Assembly: GCF_008831285.2 (NCBI RefSeq) | Contig: NC_045150.1 | Coordinates: 8,754,001-8,818,000 of the forward strand | Length of the DNA stretch: 64,000 bases | Origin: Nymphaea colorata | Lineage: Eukaryota; Streptophyta; Magnoliopsida; Nymphaeales; Nymphaeaceae | Direction of reading: 5' to 3' | In this document: positions 1-11,450 of the stretch, in pieces | Layout of the letters: every line of letters begins with the position of its first letter | Position numbering within the stretch: position 1 is the stretch's first letter | Program-made: the position numbers and the translations under genes | The notes under the pieces: model-generated | Seen by the model: the letters and a program-made list of their open reading frames with translations, nothing else | Databases searched by the model: none | What the model was told of the DNA's origin: nothing

Positions 1-1
1 G

Positions 2-67
2 ATTGACTTACCTACAGCACGGGGCTCAGCAGCAGAGCATGACTATTTTGGTGGCAGATTAGCTTAA
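2..67 (+). CDS. C-terminal end of an upstream gene (partial)
   Basis: From base 2 the frame reads 21 codons to a TAA at 65-67, ending in ...AAEHDYFGGRLA. The composition is protein-like and it is followed by AT-rich DNA that looks like a 3' UTR. The start lies outside the window, so neither the exon boundary nor the family can be seen, and I do not recognise the tail. It could be a chance open frame, since 66 bases is short. Confidence 0.4.
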   Translation: MDLPTARGSAAEHDYFGGRLA

Positions 68-2190
68 GAAGCACTGGTCCCGATAGGCAATAACATTCAT
101 GAGAAGGAACTCTGGGAATCCCTTACTGATTAGAAAACCTCAAGAGATTTTCTTGCTGTTGTACATATCAAACTTGTCACTGATTAGAATGCTGCTGTAT
201 GATTAGGATGTGACAGCAATTTTCTGTGCTAATTAGCATTTGGAAGATGGGGTTGGTGTTTGAACACTATCAGAATTTTGGTAGATGACCGATAAGTCAG
301 ATTCTTCTGAAATACTAGTTTCATTTAACTACCTTTGCGTGTAGTTCCAGAATCTCTCTCACACACTAACAGTTCTTGAAAACTTTGACTATGTTGTTCT
401 CTCCATGAGGGACATGTTTCCATTTCTGGGAAAGTTTGGTTAGACACAATCAAATGCAAAAATAGCAGCCTGAGAGGTGCATCTGTTATGTGTATCTTCC
501 GTGTCTCTATTTGTTCTAATTTATTTCACAACATCTGTAACTGTATATTCTCATTGATAAATGGTTCCACATCTTGATGTTCATTTATTTTTCTTGTCGC
601 ATCACAAAACAAAAAGTTTTGCTGTCTCTGTCCACCATGGATTAAATGGTTCTCCTTGGATTAATATGTTGTGTTTGCTCTCCTGTATCACAAAATGAAA
701 CATCTTAGATCATCTTGACATGAAACTAGTAGCATCTGAAAGAGGTTTTGATACTTTTGGCTGTCTGCAACCATATCAGAATTTATTGATATATGACTGT
801 GCAAGAAGTTCTCAACTTTTCATGCTGCAAATAGATTTCTGATAAAATAGCTAAGGATAATTGATATGACAAACTTCAGTTTGCTGCTATTGTCAAATGA
901 CAATTCATTCCCTTTTTTTTTTTCCTTGTTTATTAGTGTAGTTGGAAATGGACATGATATCTGAAATCTTGGTGAAAGTGAAAATTCTGATATCTAGCTT
1001 ACTAACTGGTCTGTTATTTTATACAGGAGCTGATATAAATGTTAATATGCAACTGTTATAATATTATGGCACCAAATGTGCTCATCTTTACTTTTAACCA
1101 CCCAAGGACTAAGAATTGGATCCCTTATACATTCTTTTGGGTATATCATTTCCTCTAATGTTAGAAGAATAACTATTCCTTCAATAAGCAATTCAAATGT
1201 ACCATATAAATTGTAAAAAATACTTAAACTAGCCTCTATCAAAATAGTTGGGACTATCTTAGAGCAGGGAGGCATACTAGCAGATAAAAATAACATGAAC
1301 AAACATAAAAAGGAAGAAACTAATAAAAGAAATGGTCTTCAGCTAGAATGTTTGACATCTGAATACAGATTTTTCAATGTCACCTTTTACAGACATTTCA
1401 TGCACGGAGCTTGTTCTCCTTCAAGTAGACAACTTCTTTCAGCCTTGCCTAATTTATTACTTTGTTTGAATGCCAGCAAAAGGTTCCTTAATGTAGCTTG
1501 AATCAAATGATAAGGAGTGTATTCCTTTTTATTATTGAAAGCCAATGAATAATTATGAGGTGCATGATTTACTTCATGGGTTCTATAATTTGTTTCCTTT
1601 GACTGGTTGTGTAGATTTTTTTTTTTTTTTGTGTTATATGCTTGCAAAGAAGAATATTTTTCTAGTTGTCTATATAAAATTGCAGGCACACTTGGAGAAG
1701 AACAATTATGGCTTAATAAAGCATGCAGCTGAAACATATGACAATCATATTGGTTGAGTCAAATTGTAAGCAGACAACGATCACTTTTATTGCAGCTCCT
1801 TTTCTCCGCGTTTTCTAGTCTCCATTCAAAATAACTATCTTGGCCCTTGGGTAAATCAAATTCTGACCAGGTTGTGTCCCAAGTCTGAGATTGTATCCAA
1901 AAGATGTGCCCAGAGATCATCATCTTCTTCAACTCGTGGTTTTTTCTTTTCCCAAATCTTGCCCCTCTTCCTAAATCCACCACTTATTCCTCTTCTTTTC
2001 TTTAATTGATTGCAGTGATTTTTCTCTCGATAGGGTTCATCCTGATCCAAACCCTAATTCTTTTATTGAATCAAATCCTGTTCTTCTCTCATCAAACCCC
2101 TAAGTGGTGCTATAGCTCAATCTACTTATTTCAAATAATCATTCGTGGTTCAAATTCTGAAATCTGCTTTTCTGAAATCCGGTTTCTGTT
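68..2190. other. Probable 3' UTR, then intergenic DNA
   Basis: No convincing coding exon is seen. The first few hundred bases are T-rich, like a plant 3' UTR of the gene ending at 67. The rest has only short open frames without family features. A short frame after a splice-acceptor-like tgcag near 1684 (ending in YDNHIG at 1757) was considered but has no partner exon. Confidence 0.4.
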
Positions 2191-2195
2191 AATGT

Positions 2196-2253
2196 TGTTG
2201 GGAACTAGGCCCTCTCTCTTTCTGTCTCACTCTCAGTATCAAGAGAAGATGAA

Positions 2254-2298
<45 letters not shown>

Positions 2299-2460
2299 AG
2301 GATTTTTACGTAGTTCAGAGAACAAAGTTCTCATATATCCTCGGCCACACAGGCCTAATTCTAAATCATGAATAGAGGAGATAAGTGCCCCTCTAGAGAA
2401 GTTGGCTCCACGAAAATTAGGGAGGCCTATTAAGTTGGGATCAGGATCCACACTCTAACA
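2196..2460. mobile_element. Solo LTR with 5-bp target-site duplication
   Basis: A 265-bp segment begins TGTTGGGAAC and ends CACTCTAACA, so it has the TG..CA ends of an LTR and a short terminal inverted repeat TGTT/AACA. It is flanked on both sides by the same 5-mer, AATGT (2191-2195 and 2461-2465), the size of duplication made by LTR-retrotransposon integrase. No internal region or second LTR is adjacent, so it is best read as a solo LTR left by recombination. It carries a TA microsatellite and a stretch (ttttacgtagttc) resembling those in plant copia LTRs. The orientation is not certain. Confidence 0.75.
2257..2295. repeat. (TA)n microsatellite inside the solo LTR
   Basis: About 19 uninterrupted TA units lie within the solo LTR at 2196-2460. 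Confidence 0.95.
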
Positions 2461-2465
2461 AATGT

Positions 2466-5400
2466 CAGATCTGGTTTCTCCCCATGGCACTCTTTATTTA
2501 TTGATATTTGGATTTTCTATGAGGCATGTCCCTGAAATAGTGCATTGTACTAAGATCTCCCATTACAAGATGCTTGTTTTATTGCTTCAGGTCAGTCCCA
2601 AGTTGCTGAATGATCTGCTTGAAAGTTAATTGGCCATCCATTTCAACTGCTGATTAGTTTTAGTATTCTGAAAGCTTTATAGCGAAATAGAGGAGCTTGG
2701 AAAGGCAATGGAGTTTCATTATTTTGACTTACCATTACATCCTCATTGGACTATATGCTTGTTTTTCAACTATGGACTGGTCCCTCTCTTAGTCTATTGT
2801 CTCTTCAAGTTTTCTCAGTTGATTTGTCTCCGAAAAATTAAGTACTTCATTTTTTTTGACTTGGAAGAAACAAATAGTCCTAAACTTTTAGCTGAGAATA
2901 TGCATTAACATGTGGATACATGTGCTTATACAGGGTTTTTGAAAGCTAGGTTCCCCTCTGTGTTGTATGTGGTGCAGCCACTGGAATGGAGTGTCTGTGA
3001 GTAAAAGGTTTCTAGCTTCTTTCCGGTAAAGCCACATCAAGCCAACAGACCCACAGTGGCAGGCTGAAGGCAGCCATAGGTCTATTTCTAAGGTGTTTCT
3101 CCTTACATGAGTTGAAGACTTAGGTGTCCAACCTACCATTAAGGAACTATACTGGTGTTTGTGCTGTTCAAAGAAAGTGACATGAACCTGAAAACCGACG
3201 CCGGAAGTTGATGCCTCAGTAGGTTGCTTAGAGAATTATCAAATTGCCTCTGCACTCTCTCCACATTAAGCGTCTCTCACAAGGTCAAGGAGTTTAGGTG
3301 CCGCTATAACTGAAACTGAGTCAAAGCAGCTAGTTTTATTCTTCATGGCATGTTAGAAGAAATTTCTACCTTCAATACATCATCCGAGGTCCAAGAACGC
3401 AGTTAACGTATTCAATAATGCCGCCAATTGCAGGTAATTAACCACTACAACAGTACACAAGGAAATTTTTTGTCACCATGCAAATACAGATGTTGCAGTT
3501 TAGTGGTCTGAAAAGATGCAGATTTTGGGGGAGTTCGGAGACGGATTTTTTTTTTGTTGGGAGGGCCGCTGTCTATTTGGTCAAACAGTTAGCAATGTGA
3601 TGAAAGATCGTTAAAATACTGTTGATTGACTTCAAAGCTGTTCATTCAAAGAGATGGATAAGGAAACTGCCGAAAAAAAATTGAACAGGACGAATGGTTG
3701 TCAAGCAACGAAGAGGGCATTTAGTTTTAAATATTAGGTACAAAATGTAGACCTCTTTGTGAGCCTTTTTCTTGTCAGGCAGGTACATGGGAAGAAGAAG
3801 AAGAAGAAGAAGACTGGACATCAAGGCGCAATGGCACTCAAAATTTTGAAAAAAAATTGTAGTTTTTCTTAGTTTCAAATTCTTTTCCTCTCTTTCCCAC
3901 CTTTTCAGCTGAACAAGAAAAAGAGCTCTCATCTCCCCACCCCAAATCACGGACCTTACTCTGGCAGGCCTTAATTTGGTTGGTAGAGCCCCTGGCCACC
4001 CCTAGCTAAGCAAAGGATACTCCTATGAAGAACTTCTCTATACAAAGAAACAAGACCTTCCCTCCTTTTTCAAAAAACATGATCTAACTTAATCATTTCG
4101 CAATCAGTTTTCAAAGTTTTGAAAGAAAATATTCAATTTCTGGATCAAATTCTGGCAACTGCTCTTGGACCAATCAGATGTCTTTACTAGTACACAATGT
4201 CATGAGTGATGACTGATTATCAATCCATCTTTTTGAATTAAGACTCACATTATCGGAGCAAAATATAATCATAATTGACGTCAAAAAGGTCAGGCACCCG
4301 AATCTTGCCTAGACCATCTTTTCCGTGGCATGGCAGATGCAGGGTACTTTTTCCTGGTTGGCAGCCTGGATTGTCTCCAGAGTGCTAGTAAGTCGGCGGT
4401 CAAAATCTGATTCTAACGATACTATGTATCGATTCAGTGGTGAAGCTATGTTGTAACTGGTGTGGGCAACCAGCCCATAAAATTTACTTTATTTATATAT
4501 AAAAATTTCGTTACATTTCAGTTTCTTATGTATGAGTGTTCCTTAAACTTTGAAATTTAAATTTGAAGTGCCCCTTAGCCAGAATTTTTTTGCTCCGCCA
4601 CTGTTTCGATCCATGGGCATCAGCCTACACACTCCATATGGACTTACTTTCACTAGTCATCAGTAAAAGAAAGTATTTTAAAATAATTTTAAATAAATGT
4701 AAATGTAAGTTTTTTTCAAAACTCGTATCGTCCCCTTATGCTTTGGACAAATTAAGGCCCGATATGATGTGCATTGGCAACATAGCCGAAGAGATACGAT
4801 AATAACAACTTAACGGTACCATACAAAGGCTCACGGGCAAAATGACAGGATTGGAACGTGATTCAGCATCTTCATACCAATGGTTGATAAGCTAGATATT
4901 GTAGTACATATGTACATATTATGTTAAACTATACGTAATACATCTATACTAAGTTACAAACAGTTAAACAAAACAAAGAAACTTCTAAAAAATTTTAAAA
5001 ATTCAGTCCAAACCAATGCATGATCCATCTGTACTATGAATTATGCAAAAGTATCATAAATAACATATATAACACAATACTGTAAATCTAAATTGATTTA
5101 CCAACAGTTGGATAAATTCTAAATGTTAATAGCCCACTCGCCCCAAAGGAAGAAAAAAACACATCTATACCAACAATTTTATTAGAAAATAGTTACACAT
5201 AATGCATTTACATTAGATTAAATACAATTAGACAGTGCCCAAAAAACCTAATGTTTAAAAGCTAACAATAATAATATCGAAAAAGAAAAGTTAAACGGGG
5301 TTGGGTCCAAGGGGGGAATATTACCTGGTCCAGGGGAGCAACCCCATTAATTAATTGAACCGCCCCTCAATTCTGGTTCGTTTGGCCCACCAGACCCTTT

Positions 5401-8400
5401 AGAACCAACTTCCTGGTCTTACCGCTTGCTTTCCGCATGTGACGGGCAGATTTAGTCCCAGTTGGTTTACGGAGCTTTGAAATGGTGATGATCTAAGGGC
5501 CAAACTAGGAGCATCTCATGCTGCTACACTACAAATTAATGAGGCCGTGAATGCTTCCGGCGACGAAAAGATGGAGATTTTAGAGCAGAAAAGGAAGAAT
5601 CCCCGCCTTTTGATTGTTACCAGCTGTTTCCACGGCCAGCTGTGTAAGACTAAGTTTTTCAAGGAAGAGGTGTCGTTTCTCCCTGTGATCTTGCTGGGAT
5701 GATTAGGACCGTTGCATGGCTGATGCTCTGGTCATGGATTCATATCCTTCTCTTGACTTTAGTCCACAACGTGCTTCTGAGAGAGTGAGAGAGAGAGAGA
5801 GAGAGAGATTGCTCACTGTTCATTGACTGTGTGAATGAAAAAGATGCTTGATTGATCAAGTGGCATGTTAGTGAAGAAAGTAAGCATAAAGCATTTGAGA
5901 GGACGAAAAAGTTACTTGTCTGTCTTACAAATTATTCTCTGTAGTATCAATAGGCAAAGAAAGTCATACGCTCACAGCTCAGATTTCAGAAATACCAAAC
6001 AAAAGAACTCTGCGACCGAACTATCAAATAGAATGAGATGAGCTAGAAATTTCCGTACTTTGAAAGTTAGGACTTGAATTTAAACCTTGTGTTTTACTTG
6101 GTGGAAAAGTGCTTGCTGCCCTTCTGTCTTAGACCTTTAACATCTCTAAGTTTGCACCCAGTTTAGAACTCATAGCCTATGTAGCGTTGGCTTTCGGCCG
6201 AACCAGAACGAAATGATAGATTGATCATGCAGGAGGATTTCTTGCAGTTTCCATCGTTTAAACCCCGTACATTTCTCAGCGAAAAAATCAAATCACATTA
6301 ATCTGAAACTAATTGAGCGTATAGCCTGAATTCCAGTTATTCATCTGTCGATCTCTGCGATAAGCCACTGTAACTGGTATAGCTTAATTAGGTAAATTCT
6401 AAGTGGCTCAATTATGAGAATCCATCTCTACGTACGATCAGATTTTTTTGAAGAAACATGCAAGCATATGTCTCAGGACAGGAGCGAAATTGAGAGTATT
6501 GCAGTCAGCGGCAAACGGCAGCATTCTTCGCAAACAGTAGATGGACCCTGCATATGTGTGTGTGTGCGCGCACGCCTGTGCATGTTTATGCAGTTGTTCA
6601 GCCTAATTAATACCAAAGACCAACTTTGTCAAGGGCTTGATTTCTTTTCTGCAGTGATGAATGCGAAAATAATGCCTGTTCATCCAAAAGTTCCAGGTCA
6701 TGTTGCAATATTATTATTCATGACTTCTTTAGCATGAAATCCTGTAGCCAATTATGCACGATCAATATTCTTACAAATACAAAAGAAGAGTGCCCACTAT
6801 ATATTATATATGTGTATATGTCTCCATCAAATTCTAACTTGGGTGGTGCAAAAAAAATTCGTATATATTTTTTTTAAGTGCGAAACATAATGTGAAAACC
6901 CTTTAACTTATGAAGTTTTGGGAGAATTTGGAGTACCGACTAAGAATATAACAATCATGTCACAATTCAGAGTGGTGAAACCTGTAACCATAAATGAAAT
7001 ATATCGTACCAAGGTGGTGGCCTATCAGTTCTTTTCTGCATGTGAGCGATGTTTAATTCTGCATGCTTAACAGCTAATTTTCTCTCGTTGGACCCGTTAT
7101 ATATCAGAAATGGTAGTACATCAAAGAATATTATAAGGACAAATCCAACTGATATTTCGTAAACGTTTTTTAGTTCAGAAGATGATATATATATATATAT
7201 ATATATATGCATTGGGAGCAAGTTAAGTAACTGTCAAGGTCTAAATCCTCATCTACAAAACCATTGACGCCACATAACCTTTATCCCTAAAATGAGTTGA
7301 AAATTTTTAGCTCCAGGGAGTTTTAATTTTTACAGTACCATTCCTTTGGGCATAAAATGCTTTAAAGCTTATATATGGTGTGGTTTTCAGTTTCATTTAT
7401 TGGTAGATTTGTTTTTTTTCCATCCACAAATCCAGGCAAAGTGATTTCCTGTTTTCTGATTGAACTTGATCTCCATCTGATGCATATGTAAGGATATTTC
7501 CGTGTTTTTTCACCTTCATTTTTGGGTTTGCTTTCAAACTGAAAGTGGGGAGGGTTGTTGTGATAAAAGGTGAGACAAAGATAGGTGAGACAGAGAAAGG
7601 AAAAAAGTAGTAAATGAGTTAAGCCAAGAAACTGATCTGTTTGAACCCGTTGTTTGTACCGGTTTGCGCTTGCTTGCTTACTTTCTGTACATAACTCTTC
7701 GTTTTTTTCATCCTGCACCCATTATCCATGCCAATTATAAGAATGAGAAATAAAACATATAATCTTATGTTTAGATTAGATTTTAATGCCATTAATTTTA
7801 AGGTCACGATCAAATCTAAGTAGAGCAACTGAATGTTTTTGAATCTTATAGGTTCAGGTACTCTTGCTCATCTATAATTTGATTTGTGAAGAAATAGGAC
7901 ACATAGTGTGTGTTGAAGAACTATAGAAGGCACTAGGAAAATGAGCAAAGCTGGTTTCGTTTCGAGCATAGTTTTTTAAGTCTCTCTCTTTAGGATATGC
8001 AAGAAAATGGAGAGATGGTTACGAAGATAAAAGGAAAAGTTAAAAGGACGTGAAAGAAAAAGCAGGTGACTGTAAGGAGTTGAAACATCAATCTCAAAAT
8101 GGGATTAGATGATCTCATTTCCTATGTTATATATTCTAACGGCTATATATGTATAGAGAGAGCGTCCTTTTCTGAGTTATTGTTAGTTGGAAAATCAACA
8201 TTATGCAGACCTGCATGGGCAAAAACAAAAAAGTTATATATAATGAATGTCTATTCCATGAGTAGAAGTTATAGTCATAGCTTTCGTATCTAACAAAAAG
8301 ATCATTTGGAATTCCCTCGAACTACCACCATCTGAATATATGGAAAAAGAATAAACTCACCAAAAACTTTGGCAATATTTAAAACCGCACCTACGTAAGC

Positions 8401-9120
8401 TAAAACAAACTATTTTAAGGTAAATATCTCAAGATCTTAAACTTAAAAATATATGCAAATACTCGGCCTATGAGCAAAAGTTAAAAACAGATTAATATAT
8501 TGCTAATAATCTATTATACTACTGATAAAATTGTAAACTTCAAAACATATGGCCATACTTTGAAAATAACTTGTGCTTTCTGAAGTAATCACACCGCTAG
8601 CTGTTTGAACGCCTTGCTGCAGAATGACGGTATCTTCCAAAGAAATGGCCAACAGCTGTGACTACTGGGCTTAGTTAACCACTCGGGAGACTTCCACCAG
8701 ATGCCAACTCTAGTACTCGGAGGCTGACACTTCTCTATATTAATTAAATTTTCTCCTGAAGAAGAAATTTCTGTATCTTATGTCTGCAAATGTGTATTCT
8801 TAACAATAACTGTCATCATCACAATTACTTTCTCACCTTCTTTCTTAGTTTTTCAAGTGGTAGAAATGCCACAGTTGCGAGAATTTATTAGAATTTTGAC
8901 GTATCAATCATGGAGGAATAGTTCCTTCATACTTTATTAATAGGGCGTGTATCGTCTAAAAGGCTATATTTTCAGGTCTCTTTTCTTTCCCAAAGCTCTC
9001 TTTTCAACCATGTCGTCACCGAATATCTTCTCTACAAACTATTGACTACCGAAGCATTAGTCACGGTTGCGTGTAACAGGGCGACTGTATATATCAATTC
9101 TCCAGGGGACCTACCATCAT
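2466..9120. other. Intergenic, no gene recognised
   Basis: AT-rich sequence with short open frames only. It holds a (GAA)n tract near 3793-3811, a (GA)n tract near 5787-5808 and a (TA)n tract near 7187-7209. At about 4570-4605 there is, in reverse, a fragment of the common plant repeat motif GTGGCGGAGC.. followed by a T/A run. No protein-family motif, tRNA or rRNA was found. Confidence 0.5.
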
Positions 9121-9271
9121 CTAATTTTTAGAGGGCGTTTGATTGCTTTTGATTTGAAATATATGGATCTGAAGTGACATGCTCGGGTTGATATATCTAA
9201 TTTTTAGAGGGTGTTTGATTGGTTCGGATTTGAAATATATGGATCTGAAGTGACATGCTCGGATTGATATG
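9121..9271. repeat. Two-copy tandem repeat, 76-bp period
   Basis: The stretch starting ctaatttttagagggcgttt at 9121 repeats from 9197 with a few substitutions. Each unit contains GGGCGTTTGATTG or a close variant, like the terminal motif of hAT-type MITEs, so this may be a duplicated MITE end. Confidence 0.85.
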
Positions 9272-9315
9272 GTAAAGGAGACCCATGGTAAAATCCATGG
9301 TTCAACAAACAAATT

Positions 9316-9357
9316 AAGGATCTTAAGTCAGACCTAAGATCCACTCCTAAGATCCTT
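9316..9357. repeat. Inverted repeat, 10-bp arms and 22-bp loop
   Basis: AAGGATCTTA at 9316-9325 pairs perfectly with TAAGATCCTT at 9348-9357. It lies just after the 76-bp repeat and may be part of the same non-autonomous element. Confidence 0.7.
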
Positions 9358-9629
9358 ATTTTACTTTTTTACATTAAGAAAAGATCAAATTTAAGATCAA
9401 AAGAGAATCTGATCTTAAATCTAGTTGCTCAATAGGAATCTCAAATCCGAAGCTACAAGACGTCCCATTGAAGAAAATGGTATGATAAAAAAGTACCTTA
9501 CAATTTTTTGGTGAAAAAAATAACATCTGAATATTTTGGATCGTCTTTACAAGCAACCATTAAACCATGAATAAATATGTTTAGCAGCATAGCGTAGTTA
9601 ATTGGACCGACAGACTAGTGTTCTATCAT

Positions 9630-9792
9630 CAGTTTCATTCCTATGACCGCTACTTTTTTGGACTGCAAACAGTGAACATGGGACGTTCAGTTTCATTCCT
9701 ATGACCGCTACTTTTTTGAACTGCAAACAGTGAACATGGGACGTTTGATGACCGCTAATTTTTTGGACTGCAAACAATGAACATGGGATGCT
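9630..9792. repeat. Tandem repeat, 58-bp period, about 2.8 copies
   Basis: The unit beginning cagtttcattcctatgaccg starts at 9630 and 9688. A third copy from about 9746 lacks the first ~15 bases but keeps the tail with tggactgcaaacaatgaaca. Copies differ by a few bases. An open frame runs through it on the minus strand only because of the repeat; it is not a gene. Confidence 0.9.
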
Positions 9793-10894
9793 TGATTGTT
9801 GGATGTCTGACTCTCCACTCAAATAACCCGCAGAGTATTGATTTTCAGTAAACTGACTTTAAGATCACCTTTTTCCAAAGTAAGTATAGAGAACTGCCAC
9901 TGGTTTGGAGAAAAGTCATGCATGCGCGCATCACCTTTTTTATTTTAATTATGAAAAAAGGTCGAGGCTTGTGTTTGTCAATATAAAATGGGTACCGATA
10001 TGTCTTTCTTAAGTCAATTCATGAGTCCAGTGGCCGGTTGAAGAGCTTCATGTATCAGTTGTATATAAATGCATGTCAAAAAAAGTTAAATACTTTTTGG
10101 CTATTCACAATCGAAATTTACAACGCCGGTCATTTTTTTTTTCAGGCCTTTGCTTTAAGAATTTCAAAACATGTGGCTTGCTTGCGAAACTATACCCGAA
10201 GTGGGACACTGAATAGAAATTTTCCGAAAGAAATTAAATATACATGGTAGATCTACAGATAGAATGCATGAGAAGGTTACTGATTCTATTGGTCTTGATG
10301 ATCCTTGAAAGTTATACGAAGTAATGCTCTAATTTTTTAAATTATATGTGTACGTACTGAAGTGGCCGAGAAGACGTCTAAGAAATATCATGGTAGAATA
10401 GACAATGTGATGTGTATACGCAGGTGGCTGTGCTTTGGAAAATCATGTGGAGAGACTTATGGTTGAACCACAGACAGCATGATCGTTTTTTCTATTGCTA
10501 TTTGTATTATTTTTTGAGGAAGTAGTTTGAAATTGTGATCTTGAGAAAGAAATATAAGATCCACATTTGCTAAGTCGGCTTGGAGATTTGATGGTGGTGA
10601 AGATGATGGATCAGTTAGGACAGTTCCATTGTTTTAATATATATACTTTCATGCTCCACATGATGAAAAGTTTATAAGGCCGTATGAACTCATGGATCAA
10701 CTTGCAATTCTTTGCTTGAGGAGGGTTTCTTGCACCTTTCAAAGTTTTAATTATGTTGATGGGTCCATATAATTATGACAAAAAAAGGACTTTAGACGGA
10801 TCAAGCATATATATACTAGATAAAATATAATGTGGCTTAACTACAGGAGTTTGATTCCCCAACCTAGGTGGTTACATAGACTTCAGCTCATATA
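9793..10894. other. Intergenic, no gene recognised
   Basis: AT-rich, with short frames only and no recognisable domain or RNA gene. Confidence 0.45.
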
Positions 10895-11074
10895 TGAAAC
10901 AACTTGACCTACTCCCAAGCCAGAGTTTTGCCCCCTAGTCTCTCAAATCTCAATCCGCTCCTTAAGAATAGGAACCAGGACTAGGAATCACACTTAACAA
11001 TTCTCTTTATAAGTGCTTGAAAGTCTCCTGTAATCTTCAATACATAACTATATTTTTCCAAGTAGAGTGATACA
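10895..11074 (-). mobile_element. Solo LTR of the TRIM-like family, minus orientation
   Basis: Read on the minus strand from 11074, the sequence starts TGTATCAC and contains the block order of the LTR at 17794: an agttatgtattg.. segment, then acttataaagagaattgtta, then a tagtcctggttcctat segment. No primer-binding site or second LTR is next to it. The left boundary is approximate because the copy is diverged. Confidence 0.55.
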
Positions 11075-11282
11075 TATCTAAGTTGAAGAAGGATAAAATA
11101 TCAACTGCCACGTGTTTGTTTCCAATATAACAAAACCACAACCATGATATGAAACTTAGTTGCACTCTTGGCGGCATAAATCCTCTAGGTTAATTAGTTC
11201 AACAAAGAGGTGGTCACCTTTGTTGGCATAAACTGATGCATCTGTATAATCTTTTTCACCTTGGATGGCATGGTGGGTGTTT

Positions 11283-11450
11283 GGGCCCGAACATTGGCCA
11301 GCGTGATCGGAGGTTATCCCTTTTTGCATCCAAGGGTATTTTGATCTTTAAAATGACAGGAAACTTTTCCTTTCCATTTTTCTTTAACTTACATTTGAGG
11401 GTACTTTGATCCATTTATATCCCAAACATGCAGCCCAGTGTTCGGGTCTG
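11283..11450. mobile_element. Short MITE-like element with inverted ends
   Basis: GGGCCCGAACATTGG at 11283-11297 is mirrored by CCCAGTGTTCGGGTCTG at 11434-11450. The ~135 bp between contain two related blocks, gggtattttgatc and gggtactttgatc. The size and inverted ends suggest a small non-autonomous DNA transposon; a target duplication was not resolved. Confidence 0.5.

Noticed and set aside
1684..1760. A possible terminal exon after tgcag ending YDNHIG
   Set aside because: No donor or partner exon could be linked, and 74 bases are too few to support a gene.
6414..6737. A 107-codon plus-strand frame
   Set aside because: It crosses a TG/CG dinucleotide stretch, shows no domain and has no supporting context.
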